Assembly (NCBI RefSeq): GCF_001428335.1
Contig: NZ_LMSG01000003.1
Location: 33,879 to 97,878, forward strand
Length of the DNA: 64,000 nt
Origin: Arthrobacter sp. Soil762
Lineage (GTDB): Bacteria; Actinomycetota; Actinomycetes; Actinomycetales; Micrococcaceae
Direction: 5' to 3'
The notes below the pieces were generated by a model, which saw only the letters and a program-made list of their open reading frames with translations, did not search any database and was not told the DNA's origin. A program made the position numbers and the translations under genes. Each line of letters starts with the position of its first letter. The first letter of the stretch is position 1. Of the stretch, positions 35,481 to 44,485 are shown piece by piece.

Positions 35481-36589
35481 TACTGCAATACCCGCCATCC
35501 GCGGTCGTTGAGTGCTTCGATCAGATGGTCATGCTTGTTCGGCAGCACGGACAGTTCCACCATGCCCACGTTCTGGCCCGAGGAATGGTCCAGCCGAAGG
35601 TCCTCCACGTTCACGCCGATCTCACCGATTTCTGTGAGGAGCTGCGCGATCTGTCCCGGCCGGTCATCCACGAGGACCGTCAGCCAGGAGTAGGCCTGCG
35701 GCGGGCCACCGTGCTTGCCAGGAATTCGGGCCTGCCCGGCATTGCCTTCGCTGATCAGCTGGGCCAGGTCAAGCCTGGCACCCGGCGCCAGCGGTTCCTC
35801 GAGCGTGCCGATCAGCCGGTTCAGGTCCTCGCGAACCCCGTAAAGGATCTCCACGACCTTCCCCGCGTTGCCGCCCAGGATCTGGACCCACAGCGTGGGA
35901 TCGCTGGCGGCGATCCGCGTGACGTCCCGCAGGCCGTTGCCGGCGAGGGACAGCGCGTGAAGCGGCGTCCCCTGCAGCCGGCTGGCCAGCAGGGAAGACA
36001 TGACCTGGGGCAGGTGTGACACCAGGGCCACAGCTTCGTCGTGTTCGTCGGCTGTGAACTGGGAAACCACAGCTCCCAGGTCCGTGGCCAGGGAATGCGC
36101 AGTCTGCACGGCAGCCGCGGATGACTCCGGGCCCGGACAAACCACCCACGGCATGGACGTGAAGAGCTCGCCGCGGGCCGCAACCGGCCCGGACTTTTCG
36201 CGCCCTGCCATCGGATGGGTGCCCACATAGCGGGTGAGGTCCGCGCGGCGGTCGCCCAACTCCGCCAGGATGGCGGCCTTGACGCTGGCGATGTCAACCA
36301 CCACGGAATCCGGGTAGTCGGCAAGCGCACGTGCCACGACGTCGGCGGTCACGTCCGGCGGTGCTGCCACCACCACAAGCTCCGGCGCCCCGTCCCCGAG
36401 TTGGTCCAGGGGCTGGCCGGCACCGATGTCGACGGCCACTGCCTGGTTGGTCGGCGACGGGTCAGACAGGAACACGGGCACGCCGCGCCCACGCAGGCCC
36501 AGCCCGATGCTGGCACCGAGCACGCCGGTGCCAATCACCACGACCGGCCCATTGAGGTGCCCCCGCCCGTGGGAGCGAAATGCGGACAT
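35480..36589 (-). CDS. tyrA: Prephenate dehydrogenase with ACT domain
   Basis: This enzyme oxidises prephenate towards tyrosine. The 369-residue product has an N-terminal NAD(P)-binding fold VVIGTGVLGASIGLGLRG (about 16-33), the catalytic-domain motif GTHPMAGREKSG with its histidine, and a C-terminal ACT domain SWLTVLVDDRPGQIAQLL (about 300-370) that likely senses tyrosine. It is one base from cmk and lies 3 bp after the pseudouridine synthase stop in transcription order reversed, so the run rluB-like, tyrA, cmk, plsC, der is continuous. Confidence 0.94.
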   Translation of the reverse strand: MSAFRSHGRGHLNGPVVVIGTGVLGASIGLGLRGRGVPVFLSDPSPTNQAVAVDIGAGQPLDQLGDGAPELVVVAAPPDVTADVVARALADYPDSVVVDIASVKAAILAELGDRRADLTRYVGTHPMAGREKSGPVAARGELFTSMPWVVCPGPESSAAAVQTAHSLATDLGAVVSQFTADEHDEAVALVSHLPQVMSSLLASRLQGTPLHALSLAGNGLRDVTRIAASDPTLWVQILGGNAGKVVEILYGVREDLNRLIGTLEEPLAPGARLDLAQLISEGNAGQARIPGKHGGPPQAYSWLTVLVDDRPGQIAQLLTEIGEIGVNVEDLRLDHSSGQNVGMVELSVLPNKHDHLIEALNDRGWRVLQ

Positions 36590-36592
36590 GCC

Positions 36593-37882
36593 TCAGAGTC
36601 CTACGGATGCCAGCAGGTGGCCGACTTCCTGCTTGCCAAGGTTGCGGATGCTGCCCTGGCGCTGGTCGCCCAGGCCAATGGGACCCACCTTGACGCGCAC
36701 GAGGCGCAGGACCGGGAACCCGACGGCGTCGAACAGGCGACGGACAATCCGGTTCTTGCCCGAGTGCAGGATCACTTCGATCAGCACGTGGCCCGGAGTG
36801 GAGTCCACCAGCTTGAAGGAGTCAACCGAGGCAAAGCCATCCTCGAGTTCCACACCTTCCCGGAGCTGGGCGCCAACTCCCTGCGGGAACGGGCCACGGA
36901 CCTGGACCAGGTAGGTCTTGGGGACCTCATAGGAAGGGTGGGTCAGCCGGTTGGCCAGTTCGCCGTCGTTCGTCAGCAGCAGCAGGCCTTCGGTGGCGAC
37001 GTCCAGCCGGCCCACGTGGAACAGGCGTTCGCCCTGGTGGGTCTTCCGCACAAAATCACTGATGCAGGGACGGCCATCGGGGTCCTCCATGGTGGACACC
37101 ACGCCCTTGGGCTTGTTGAAGACCATGTACACGAGGTTTTCATCCAGCTGGATGCGCAGGCCATCAACGTGGATGACCGCTGTCTTGGGGTCCACGCGGA
37201 CACCAAGCTCAGTGACCACCTGGCCGTCGACTTCTACCCGGCCTTCGGCGATCATCTCTTCGCAGACGCGGCGCGAAGCCACTCCGGCCTGGGCCATGAC
37301 CTTCTGCAGTCGGGTGCCGTCGGCGTCGTGCATTTCCGACTGCTGAGCGTCACCGCGGGGTCCACGCTTGCGGGCAGGCTTCCGCACAGGGCCAAGGTTC
37401 TGGCCAAACCGTTCGCTGCCGAAGGCGCGTGACGCCGCCGCCCCGGGCCTGCCGGTGCGCGGCTTGGGCTTGAGTGCGCCCGGGGTGCCGGGAGCTTTGT
37501 TGGCGCCCGGCTTGCGGGCAGCAGGCTTGCGCGCCGCTGTGCTGCCGGCTGGCTTCCAGTCGGAGGCACCGCGGCTGGCCGGTGACGACGCCGGGGCGTC
37601 GCCGGGATCCACAAATGGCTCCTCGCGAGGCCTCGGGGCCTTGTACGGCCGGTCGCCGCCGCCGAATCCGGCGTTGCGCTTGCCTGCGCCGGCGCGGAAT
37701 CCGCCGCCCGCCGCGCTGGGGCGGCCGCTGCCGCCCTGTGCAGGGTTCCGGCTTGCGCCGCCCTGCGCCGGATTACGGCTGGCCGCTGGATTGCGGCTGG
37801 CGCCGCCCTGTCCGGCATTGCGTTCTGAACTGTTACGTCCCGAACTGTTACGTGGTGAACCCTGGCGTCCCGCCTGTGTCAT
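36593..37882 (-). CDS. RluB/RsuA-family pseudouridine synthase with low-complexity N-terminus
   Basis: The catalytic half modifies uridine in rRNA. The 429-residue protein has an S4 RNA-binding domain (about 193-240, LQKVMAQAGVASRRVCEEMI) and the synthase domain with the catalytic aspartate in GRLDVATEGLLLL. The first 185 residues are low complexity, rich in Arg, Gly, Asn, Pro, Ser and Ala, with repeats of ASRNPA and GGASRNPAQGG. Such basic tails may help bind RNA or ribosomes, but this is inference. The target (probably 23S U2605 or 16S U516) is not fixed by sequence. The ATG at 37882 is the first in frame. Confidence 0.9.
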   Translation of the reverse strand: MTQAGRQGSPRNSSGRNSSERNAGQGGASRNPAASRNPAQGGASRNPAQGGSGRPSAAGGGFRAGAGKRNAGFGGGDRPYKAPRPREEPFVDPGDAPASSPASRGASDWKPAGSTAARKPAARKPGANKAPGTPGALKPKPRTGRPGAAASRAFGSERFGQNLGPVRKPARKRGPRGDAQQSEMHDADGTRLQKVMAQAGVASRRVCEEMIAEGRVEVDGQVVTELGVRVDPKTAVIHVDGLRIQLDENLVYMVFNKPKGVVSTMEDPDGRPCISDFVRKTHQGERLFHVGRLDVATEGLLLLTNDGELANRLTHPSYEVPKTYLVQVRGPFPQGVGAQLREGVELEDGFASVDSFKLVDSTPGHVLIEVILHSGKNRIVRRLFDAVGFPVLRLVRVKVGPIGLGDQRQGSIRNLGKQEVGHLLASVGL

Positions 37883-37992
37883 GACCCGTCCTTCGTTATT
37901 TGGCCGGCTGGTTGTCCAAGAACAACCCTAGCCAGCCATGCAGAAATTATCTGCCCTTATGAATATTCGTGTGCGCACGCGGGATTTCCCGC

Positions 37993-38655
37993 CTACATTC
38001 TGTCGGCGTCGTAGAACTCCGCGATGCCCTCAAGCCCCGGAAGATGGGGTGAGAGCTGAGGCAGTTCCGCCGCGGAGCCGATTCCCATGCGTTCAAGGAA
38101 ATACGACGTGGTCCGGTAGAGGATGGCTCCCGACTCAGGATCGTGTCCCGAATCTTCGATCAGCCCGCGCTGGGTCAATGTCCGTACGACAGAATCGACA
38201 TTGACTCCTCGAATTGCAGACACCCGGGCCCTGGAGACAGGTTGGCGGTATGCGATGACAGCCAGTGTTTCCAAGGCTGCCTGCGTGAGCCTGGCCGTCT
38301 GACCCTCAAGCACAAACCGTCCGACGATCTCGGCGAAGTCTGCGCGGGAGTAGATCCGCCAGCCACCGGCGATGTTCCGCAATTCAAAACCCCGGGGGCT
38401 GGCGCTGAAACCAGCATCGCTGGCACTGTCCATGTCCGGGGCTTTAACAGTATAGCCGCTATACTCCCGCTGCAGTTCCGCCAGTAACTGCTCGACGACG
38501 GCGACGGTCAGGTTAAGCCCGGCCGCCAGCTCAGTAGCGCTGGCAGGTTGGTCCAGGACCATCAGGACCGCCTCAAGTGCAGCCTTGGCACCGCCCGGAA
38601 GATCCCGGACGTCCATTCCTGGCTCCGCCCCAGGCTCCGGAAGTTCTTGGCTCAC
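37993..38655 (-). CDS. scpB: Segregation and condensation protein B
   Basis: ScpB is a winged-helix dimer that joins ScpA and SMC in chromosome condensation. The 220-residue product has KAALEAVLMVLDQPASATEL near the start and ETLAVIAYRQPVSRARVSAI with RGVNVDSVVRTLTQRGLIED in the second winged helix. The frame is open to 39018 inside scpA, but the GTG at 38655 with GAGGAA upstream overlaps the scpA stop in a GTGA junction and gives the family N-terminus. Confidence 0.94.
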   Translation of the reverse strand: MSQELPEPGAEPGMDVRDLPGGAKAALEAVLMVLDQPASATELAAGLNLTVAVVEQLLAELQREYSGYTVKAPDMDSASDAGFSASPRGFELRNIAGGWRIYSRADFAEIVGRFVLEGQTARLTQAALETLAVIAYRQPVSRARVSAIRGVNVDSVVRTLTQRGLIEDSGHDPESGAILYRTTSYFLERMGIGSAAELPQLSPHLPGLEGIAEFYDADRM

Positions 38656-39464
38656 GACAGTTCCTCGTATTCTTCGCTTAGGTTTTCTGTTGACCAGTCC
38701 CGGCCGTCCACCATCCAGTGCACGGTGAGATCCCCCAGGGGCGACACCTGGTCGAAGGAGACTGCCCTGTCCCGGAACATCTCCAGCAACGCCAGGAACC
38801 TGGCCACCACCACGAGGGTGGAATCGGCGTCGGCGATCAAGGTGCGGAAAGACAGGGGCTTCCCCAACTGGAGCCGGAGCCCCAGGATCTCGGCCTGTTC
38901 CTTCACGCTGACGGCACTGCCATGCAGGTGGGCAAGGCCCACCTCGGTGGGCCGCGGCGTCTTGGCCTTGAGGGCGGACTCGGCCAGGCGGGCGAACTGG
39001 TCCGGGGTGTGCTTCCACACCAGTTCCGGGAGCATGGCGGCAAAGTGCTCCTCCAAGGCAACCTGACGCGGAAACCGGCTGGCTTCCTGTTCCAGGGTTC
39101 CGGCCATCAGGGCTGCCACCTGTTTGAACGCCTTGTATTGGAGGAGCCTCGCAAAAAGGAGGTCCCGCGCTTCCAGTAGGGCGATGTCCTCGTCGTCCTC
39201 GACTTCACCCGCGGGCAGGAGCCTTGCGGCCTTGAGATCCAGGAGGGTGGCGGCGATGACCAGGAATTCGCTGGCTTCATCCAGCGCCCATTCCTCGCCG
39301 AGCTTCTGGAGCTTCCTGATGTACTTGATGAACTCATCAGTGACGGTGGCAATGGCCACCTCGGTGATGTCCAGCTGGTGCTTGGCGATCAGGCCCAGCA
39401 GGAGGTCGAACGGGCCGGTGAAGTTGGCAAGCCGCACCTCAAAGCCGGGTTTGGACTCGGCCAC
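38652..39464 (-). CDS. scpA: Segregation and condensation protein A
   Basis: ScpA is the kleisin of the SMC complex. The 270-residue product begins FEVRLANFTGPFDLLLGLIA, the N-terminal SMC-binding helix, followed by FIKYI and a C-terminal winged helix LVVVARFLALLEMFRDRAVS. The GTG at 39464 follows the parA stop by 7 bp without a clear Shine-Dalgarno, so coupling is likely. The order parA-scpA-scpB matches Rv1708-Rv1710. Confidence 0.94.
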   Translation of the reverse strand: MAESKPGFEVRLANFTGPFDLLLGLIAKHQLDITEVAIATVTDEFIKYIRKLQKLGEEWALDEASEFLVIAATLLDLKAARLLPAGEVEDDEDIALLEARDLLFARLLQYKAFKQVAALMAGTLEQEASRFPRQVALEEHFAAMLPELVWKHTPDQFARLAESALKAKTPRPTEVGLAHLHGSAVSVKEQAEILGLRLQLGKPLSFRTLIADADSTLVVVARFLALLEMFRDRAVSFDQVSPLGDLTVHWMVDGRDWSTENLSEEYEELS

Positions 39465-39471
39465 GGCGTGT

Positions 39472-40383
39472 TTAGGGTGCGCCGCCGCGCGAAATCAGCT
39501 CTTTGGCCAGGCGGCGGTAGGCATCGGCGCCGATGTGGCTGCCTGCGTAGCTGGTGATCGGCTCGGCCGCGACGGTGGCGTCCGCGAACTTGATGGAGCG
39601 TTTGATGACGGTTTCGAAGACTTTGTCGCCGAAGGCTTCGACCAGGCGGGTGATGACTTCGCGGCTGTGCAGGGTGCGGGCGTCGTACATGGTGGCCAGG
39701 ACACCATCAACCTGCAGGCCGGGGTTCAGCCTGTCCTGGACCTTGTCGATGGTTTCCACCAGCAGGGCTACCGCACGGAGCGCGAAAAACTCGCAGATCA
39801 GCGGGATGATCACGCCGTGGGCGGCGGTCAGGGCGTTGACCGTCAGCAGGCCCAGGGAGGGCTGGCAGTCAATCAGGACGACGTCGTAATCGTCCTCGAC
39901 TTTTTTCAGCGCCCTGTCCAGGACCTGCTCACGGGCGACTTCATTGACCAGCTGCACTTCTGCGGCGGAGAGGTCGATGTTGGCCGGCAGCAGGTCCACG
40001 TTTTCGACGCCGGTCTGGTGGATGGCGTCGCGGATGTCCACCTTGCGATCCATGAGGACGTTGTAGACCGTCAGGTCCAGTTCGTGCGGGTTGATGCCCA
40101 GGCCAGCGGACAGCGCGCCCTGCGGGTCGAAGTCAACCAGCAGCACCCTGCGGCCGTATTCAGCAAGGGCCGCTGCCAGGTTGATGGTGGATGTGGTTTT
40201 GCCAACACCGCCCTTTTGGTTGACCATGGCGATCACGCGCGCGGGACCGTGGGACGACAGCGGGGCGGGTTCCGGAAATTCGCGGTGGGGGCGCCCGGTG
40301 GGACCCATCACGGCGTCTTCCAGATCGAGTTCCGTGCCTTCCAGAGTTGCCGAACCCTGTTCGCTGCTCACGTATCTATCCAC
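39472..40383 (-). CDS. ParA-family ATPase of the scpAB operon
   Basis: The 303-residue product has an N-terminal tail of about 45 residues and then a ParA/Soj ATPase core: NQKGGVGKTTSTINLAAALA (about 55-74), LLVDFDPQGALSAGLG and VVLIDCQPSLGLLTVNAL. It lacks a ParB partner here and corresponds to Rv1708, which acts with the SMC/ScpAB machinery rather than oriC partitioning. The GTG at 40383 or 40371 are both possible starts. It heads the operon running to scpB and probably further. Confidence 0.92.
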   Translation of the reverse strand: MDRYVSSEQGSATLEGTELDLEDAVMGPTGRPHREFPEPAPLSSHGPARVIAMVNQKGGVGKTTSTINLAAALAEYGRRVLLVDFDPQGALSAGLGINPHELDLTVYNVLMDRKVDIRDAIHQTGVENVDLLPANIDLSAAEVQLVNEVAREQVLDRALKKVEDDYDVVLIDCQPSLGLLTVNALTAAHGVIIPLICEFFALRAVALLVETIDKVQDRLNPGLQVDGVLATMYDARTLHSREVITRLVEAFGDKVFETVIKRSIKFADATVAAEPITSYAGSHIGADAYRRLAKELISRGGAP

Positions 40384-40546
40384 ACTTTCGATGACGGTGA
40401 TTTTCCTGCCGCTGGAACTCCAGCGCCGATCCTGCTTTCCACCTAGGCTACAGGCCCCGACACGGTATTCGAGGGAACTTGACTTTGCGTGGATTCTGAG
40501 CCTTTACCTTCTGGTAGAGGTCGAAGGTTAGCCTGCCGCACGCAGG

Positions 40547-40623
40547 AACCGCCCGCACAGCCGGGGCTGTGCGGGCGGTTGGAGGGTTTTGTTTTGGCCT
40601 GCCGGCCAGGCTTTCGCCTGGCC
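40547..40623. terminator. Paired hairpins between parA and dctA
   Basis: AACCGCCCGCACAGCC (40547-40562) pairs with 40565-40580, a 16 bp stem followed by a T-rich stretch on the plus strand. GGCCAGGC (40604-40611) pairs with 40616-40623 across a TTTC loop, just past the dctA stop. Together they should end dctA transcription before the parA promoter, though neither has a T-run on the minus strand. Confidence 0.7.
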
Positions 40624-40629
40624 CGCTGC

Positions 40630-41976
40630 CTAGACGGTGACCGGGAGCGGCTTGGCCTCTGCAGAGTGGCCGGCCGGCTCGCCATGGCCTGCGATCATGG
40701 TCTGCTCGTCAAAGGGCTCCTGCCCGGACAGGACGCGGGTGACCTGGTCACCGTCGATCTCCTTGACCCAGGTTCCGATCAGGAGGGTGGCCACAGCGTT
40801 GCCCGTGAAGTTGGTCAGAGCGCGGGCTTCAGACATGAAGCGGTCGATTCCCACGATCATGCCGACGCCGCCGAGAAGCTCAGGCTTGTGGGCCTGCAGG
40901 CCGGCGGCCAGCGTGGCCAGGCCTGCACCGGTGACACCGGCTGCACCCTTCGAGGCGATGATCATGAAGATCAGCAGCGACAGCTGGGCGCCGAGATCCA
41001 GCGGGGTTCCCATGGCGTTGGCTACGAACAGGGACGCCATGGTCAGGTAGATGGCGGTGCCGTCCAGGTTGAAGGAGTAACCCGTAGGTACGGTGACGCC
41101 AACGACCGGCTTGGACACACCCAGGTGTTCCATCTTGGCGATCAGGCGCGGCAGCGCTGCCTCGGAGGAAGAGGTGGAGAAGATCAGGAGGTATTCACGG
41201 CCCAGGTACTTCATCAGCTTGAAGATGTTCACACCGGTCACCGCCTGCAGCAGGCCGCCGAGGATCACCACGATGAAAAGGGCGCACGTGATGTAGAAGG
41301 CGGCCATGAGGGTGAACATGCTCACGATTGCCGCGAAACCGGTGGCACCAACAACAGCAGCGATGGCGCCGAAGGCGCCCACCGGAGCAAGCCACATGAT
41401 CATGATGAGGATCCTGAACACAACCACCTGGCCGTGGCCGATGGCTTTGAGGACAGGAGCGCCCTGCGGGCCCATTTTCTGGAGGGCGAAGCCCACGAGG
41501 ATGGCGGCGAAGAGTGTGGGCAGGACGGGAATGTCGCCCGGAATGATGCCCAGGAGGAAGGCAACGGTGCTGTCGACTTCAGCCTTCTTGTTGGGGTCGT
41601 AGGCTGCCAGCTTCAAACCCTCACCCGGGTGGATCAGGTTGCCGACCACGAGGCCGATACCCAGTGCGAAGGTGGACATCAGGATGAAGTAGCCAAGGGC
41701 CAGGCCACCCACCTTGCCAACGGTGGCGGCCTTGGCGATGGAGCCGATGCCCAGGACGATCGTGCAGAAGATGATGGGTGCGATCATCATCTTGATGAGC
41801 TTGATGAAGCCGTCGCCGAGCGGCTTCAGGGATTTGCCGACTTCGGGGAACAGCAGGCCGACGAGGGCGCCAAGGATCACGGCGGCAATGACGGCAATGT
41901 AGAGGTAGTGGGATTTGTCCAGGCCCTTGCGCCGCGTCTTCACGGTGCCGAGCGACTCTCCTCGTTGAGAGGCCAT
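40630..41976 (-). CDS. dctA: C4-dicarboxylate/cation symporter (DctA, DAACS family)
   Basis: DctA imports succinate, fumarate and malate with protons. The 448-residue protein has about eight membrane helices plus hairpin loops, with FSTSSSEAALP (serine-rich substrate loop), GYSFNLDGTAIYLTMASLF and the transport motif region VGIDRFMSEARALTNFTGNA. AAGGAGA lies eight bases before the ATG at 41976; upstream codons in the open frame are rejected. It is divergent from a CitA/CitB-type two-component system, the usual regulator of dicarboxylate uptake. Confidence 0.93.
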   Translation of the reverse strand: MASQRGESLGTVKTRRKGLDKSHYLYIAVIAAVILGALVGLLFPEVGKSLKPLGDGFIKLIKMMIAPIIFCTIVLGIGSIAKAATVGKVGGLALGYFILMSTFALGIGLVVGNLIHPGEGLKLAAYDPNKKAEVDSTVAFLLGIIPGDIPVLPTLFAAILVGFALQKMGPQGAPVLKAIGHGQVVVFRILIMIMWLAPVGAFGAIAAVVGATGFAAIVSMFTLMAAFYITCALFIVVILGGLLQAVTGVNIFKLMKYLGREYLLIFSTSSSEAALPRLIAKMEHLGVSKPVVGVTVPTGYSFNLDGTAIYLTMASLFVANAMGTPLDLGAQLSLLIFMIIASKGAAGVTGAGLATLAAGLQAHKPELLGGVGMIVGIDRFMSEARALTNFTGNAVATLLIGTWVKEIDGDQVTRVLSGQEPFDEQTMIAGHGEPAGHSAEAKPLPVTV

Positions 41977-42069
41977 GATGTGTCTCCTTATGGATAATCT
42001 GGTAGACGCTGCGGCGCATTCTCTGGGCTCACCGCGTCGGTCCGGTGTGATATCCATCATTGGCCACAC

Positions 42070-42085
42070 CGTGACTTAGCTCACT
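42070..42085. promoter_or_regulatory. CRP/GlxR-like operator between dctA and the two-component genes
   Basis: GTGACTTAGCTCAC (42071-42084) is a perfect GTGA-N6-TCAC with the central TA of the actinobacterial consensus TGTGANNTANNTCACA. It is 95 bp before dctA and 34 bp before the kinase gene, well placed for cAMP-dependent control of either. Confidence 0.65.
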
Positions 42086-42117
42086 GTTGCGTTCATATTG
42101 GTCATGGGAGGTGCTTG

Positions 42118-43758
42118 ATGTTCCACCGCTGGAGTATCGCCCGCAGGCTGTTCGTGGCGAATCTGCTGATTGTGCTGGCCTTCATTGCGGTGGCGGGCAC
42201 CGCAACGTTCGTCGATGCCAGGGACCGGAGCTATGAAGAAGCCGGCCGACGGATGGCCGGTGTTGCCGCCGCCGTCGCCGCCAATCCCCTGGTCCTCCAG
42301 GCCGCGGACCAAACGGATCCGTCGGCGTTGCTCCAGCCCTACGCCCTGGATGTCATGGCCGGATCCGGAGCGGACTTCCTCACCATCATGGCGCCGGACA
42401 GGACGCGGTGGACGCACCCCCGGGACGAGGAGCTGGGCAGGCCTTACATCGGCTCCATCGAGGCGTCGCTGCGTGGCGAAGTTTTCACCGAGGTCACAAC
42501 AGGAACGCTGGGGCCGTCGGTGCGGACTGTTGTTCCTGTCCAGGATGCCGCGGGGAACGTCAAGGCGCTGGTTTCCGCCGGCGTCACGGTCCGGACAGTC
42601 GACGTGGCACTTTCCGGCCGGCTGCCCGCACTGCTGGTCCTCGGCCTGGCCCTGCTCGTGGGCGGATCCTTGGCGTCCTGGCTGTTGGGCCGCTACCTGC
42701 GCCGCGTGACCAGGGGGTGGGGGCCGGAGCAGCTGGCGCAGCTGTTCGCCTACTACGAATCGGTCCTGCATTCCGTGCGTGAGGGGCTGATCCTGATCGA
42801 CACCAAGGGCCGGGTAGTGATGTACAACGACCAGGCCGCTGAGCTGCTGGGACTGGAGCCGCGCGATTCGGAAGACGATCCGTCCCGGCCGCCCTCCCTG
42901 ACGGACCTCCCGCTGGCCCCGAGCCTGAAGGAACTCTTTCAATCCGGCCGCACGGCCCACGATGAAATCCACCTGACGGGCCCGCGGATCGTGGTGGTGA
43001 ACCAGGGCCCGGCCGTCGGACCCGACTCCCCGGGCCTCCGCCGCCCCGCGGTGTTCGGCACCGTGGCCACCATCCGGGACCGGACGGAGATCGAATCGCT
43101 GGGCAGTGAACTCGAAACGATGCGGACGCTGTCCGACGCCCTCCGCGCCCAGACCCACGAACACGCCAACCGGCTGCACACCATGGTTTCGCTGCTGGAG
43201 CTGGGCCGGACCCGGGAGGCCTTGGAATTCGCCACCAAGGATCTCGAACTGAGCCAGCAGCTGACCGACGAGATGGTGAGTTCCGTGGACGAGCCGGTCC
43301 TCAGCGCCCTGATCATGGGGAAGGCCGCCGAAGCGAATGAGCGCGGAGTGAAGCTGACGCTCTCCACCGAGGGGTCCGCGTCCGTTGCCGGCCTGGCTGT
43401 CCAGGACCTTGTCACCATCCTGGGAAACCTCCTGGACAACGCGATCGACGCCGCCGCGGATGGCGCGGCTCCCAGGACGGTGGAGCTGACCGTGGAGTCC
43501 GATGCCGAGGGCCTGGACATCACTGTGGCGGATTCCGGCCCCGGCGTGGACCCCGCCGCCGTGGAGGACATTTTCCGGCACGGCTTCAGCACCAAGGCCT
43601 CCGGTCCGTTCGGACGCGGCATTGGCCTGGCCCTCGTCCGCCAGGCCGTGCAGCGCCTGGACGGTACCATGACCATCACAGGCAAGGACGGCGCACGCTT
43701 CCATGTCTTCCTGCCGGCCATGGCCGCCGGGACCGACAAAGAGGAGCAGCTCCAGTGA
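42118..43758 (+). CDS. Sensor histidine kinase, CitA/DcuS type
   Basis: The 546-residue kinase senses a dicarboxylate or citrate outside the cell. It has two membrane helices (about 10-32 and 170-190) flanking a PASC-type periplasmic sensor domain, a cytoplasmic PAS domain (about 220-300), the dimerisation helix with HEHAN at 347-351 (phospho-acceptor histidine 347) and a C-terminal ATPase domain with the N-box GNLLDNAIDAA and GRGIGLALV. The ATG at 42118 has GGGAGG six bases upstream. It overlaps the regulator gene by GTGA and faces dctA. Confidence 0.92.
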   Translation: MFHRWSIARRLFVANLLIVLAFIAVAGTATFVDARDRSYEEAGRRMAGVAAAVAANPLVLQAADQTDPSALLQPYALDVMAGSGADFLTIMAPDRTRWTHPRDEELGRPYIGSIEASLRGEVFTEVTTGTLGPSVRTVVPVQDAAGNVKALVSAGVTVRTVDVALSGRLPALLVLGLALLVGGSLASWLLGRYLRRVTRGWGPEQLAQLFAYYESVLHSVREGLILIDTKGRVVMYNDQAAELLGLEPRDSEDDPSRPPSLTDLPLAPSLKELFQSGRTAHDEIHLTGPRIVVVNQGPAVGPDSPGLRRPAVFGTVATIRDRTEIESLGSELETMRTLSDALRAQTHEHANRLHTMVSLLELGRTREALEFATKDLELSQQLTDEMVSSVDEPVLSALIMGKAAEANERGVKLTLSTEGSASVAGLAVQDLVTILGNLLDNAIDAAADGAAPRTVELTVESDAEGLDITVADSGPGVDPAAVEDIFRHGFSTKASGPFGRGIGLALVRQAVQRLDGTMTITGKDGARFHVFLPAMAAGTDKEEQLQ

Positions 43759-44468
43759 CCGATATCCGCGTCCTCGTGGTGGAGGACGAACCGGTGGCCT
43801 CGGCCGCGCACGCGGCCTATGTGGGCAGGATGGCTGGGTTCACTGTTGCCGGGACGGCCCCTGACGGCCAGTCCGCGCTCAGGCTCCTGACGGATCTGGC
43901 GGCCGCCGGCCAGCCGGTGGAACTGGTCCTCCTCGACATGAACCTTCCGGACCTGCATGGCCTGGACATCGCCCGGCGGATGCGTGCGGCAGGAATCCTG
44001 GCGGACATCATTGCCATCACAGCAGTCCGGGAAGTGGCGATTGTCCGCAGCGCCGTCGCCATCGGCGTGGTGCAGTACCTGATCAAGCCCTTCACGTTTG
44101 CCACGTTCGAAGACAAGCTCTCCAGCTACCGGCTGTTCCGGCAGCAGCTGGCCTCCCCGGAGGCCGGTGCTGGCAGGACCGGCGCCTCCCAGAGTGAGGT
44201 GGACCAGGCCTTCGCAAGCCTCCGGGCGCCGTCGGAACTGCCCCTGCCCAAGGGCCTCTCAGTCTCCACTCTCGACTCGGTCCAGGCCTACCTGAAACAG
44301 CATTCGGAATCTGTTTCAGCTACGGAAGTCATGGCCGCCCTGGGCATGTCCCGCGTGACGGCCAGGCGCTACCTCGAATACCTCGCCGACGCCGGCCGCG
44401 TTTCGCGAGCGCCCCGCTACGGCACGCCCGGCCGGCCGGAGAACGAATACGGCTGGAAGCGGCCCTGA
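43755..44468 (+). CDS. Response regulator, CitB/DcuR type
   Basis: The 237-residue regulator has a receiver domain (about 1-125) with the acidic pair E10-D11, the phosphorylated D61 in LVLLDMNLPDLHG and the lysine in YLIKPFTF. The C-terminal output region (SATEVMAALGMSRVTARRYL and ADAGRVSRAPRYG) is the helix-turn-helix of CitB-like regulators. The likely target is dctA. It starts with GTG inside the kinase gene. Confidence 0.92.
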   Translation: MTDIRVLVVEDEPVASAAHAAYVGRMAGFTVAGTAPDGQSALRLLTDLAAAGQPVELVLLDMNLPDLHGLDIARRMRAAGILADIIAITAVREVAIVRSAVAIGVVQYLIKPFTFATFEDKLSSYRLFRQQLASPEAGAGRTGASQSEVDQAFASLRAPSELPLPKGLSVSTLDSVQAYLKQHSESVSATEVMAALGMSRVTARRYLEYLADAGRVSRAPRYGTPGRPENEYGWKRP

Positions 44469-44485
44469 TCCTACAGAGTCTGTGG

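Noticed and set aside
37993..39018. scpB frame extended into scpA
   Set aside because: The extra 120 residues overlap scpA and have no ScpB similarity; the GTGA junction at 38655 is the start.
40489..41997. 502-codon plus-strand frame over dctA
   Set aside because: Antisense shadow of a clear transporter; composition is Gly/His/Asp-rich and starts inside hairpin sequence.
42076..43704. 542-codon minus-strand frame over the histidine kinase gene
   Set aside because: Antisense shadow; no recognised domain and the sense product has all kinase motifs.
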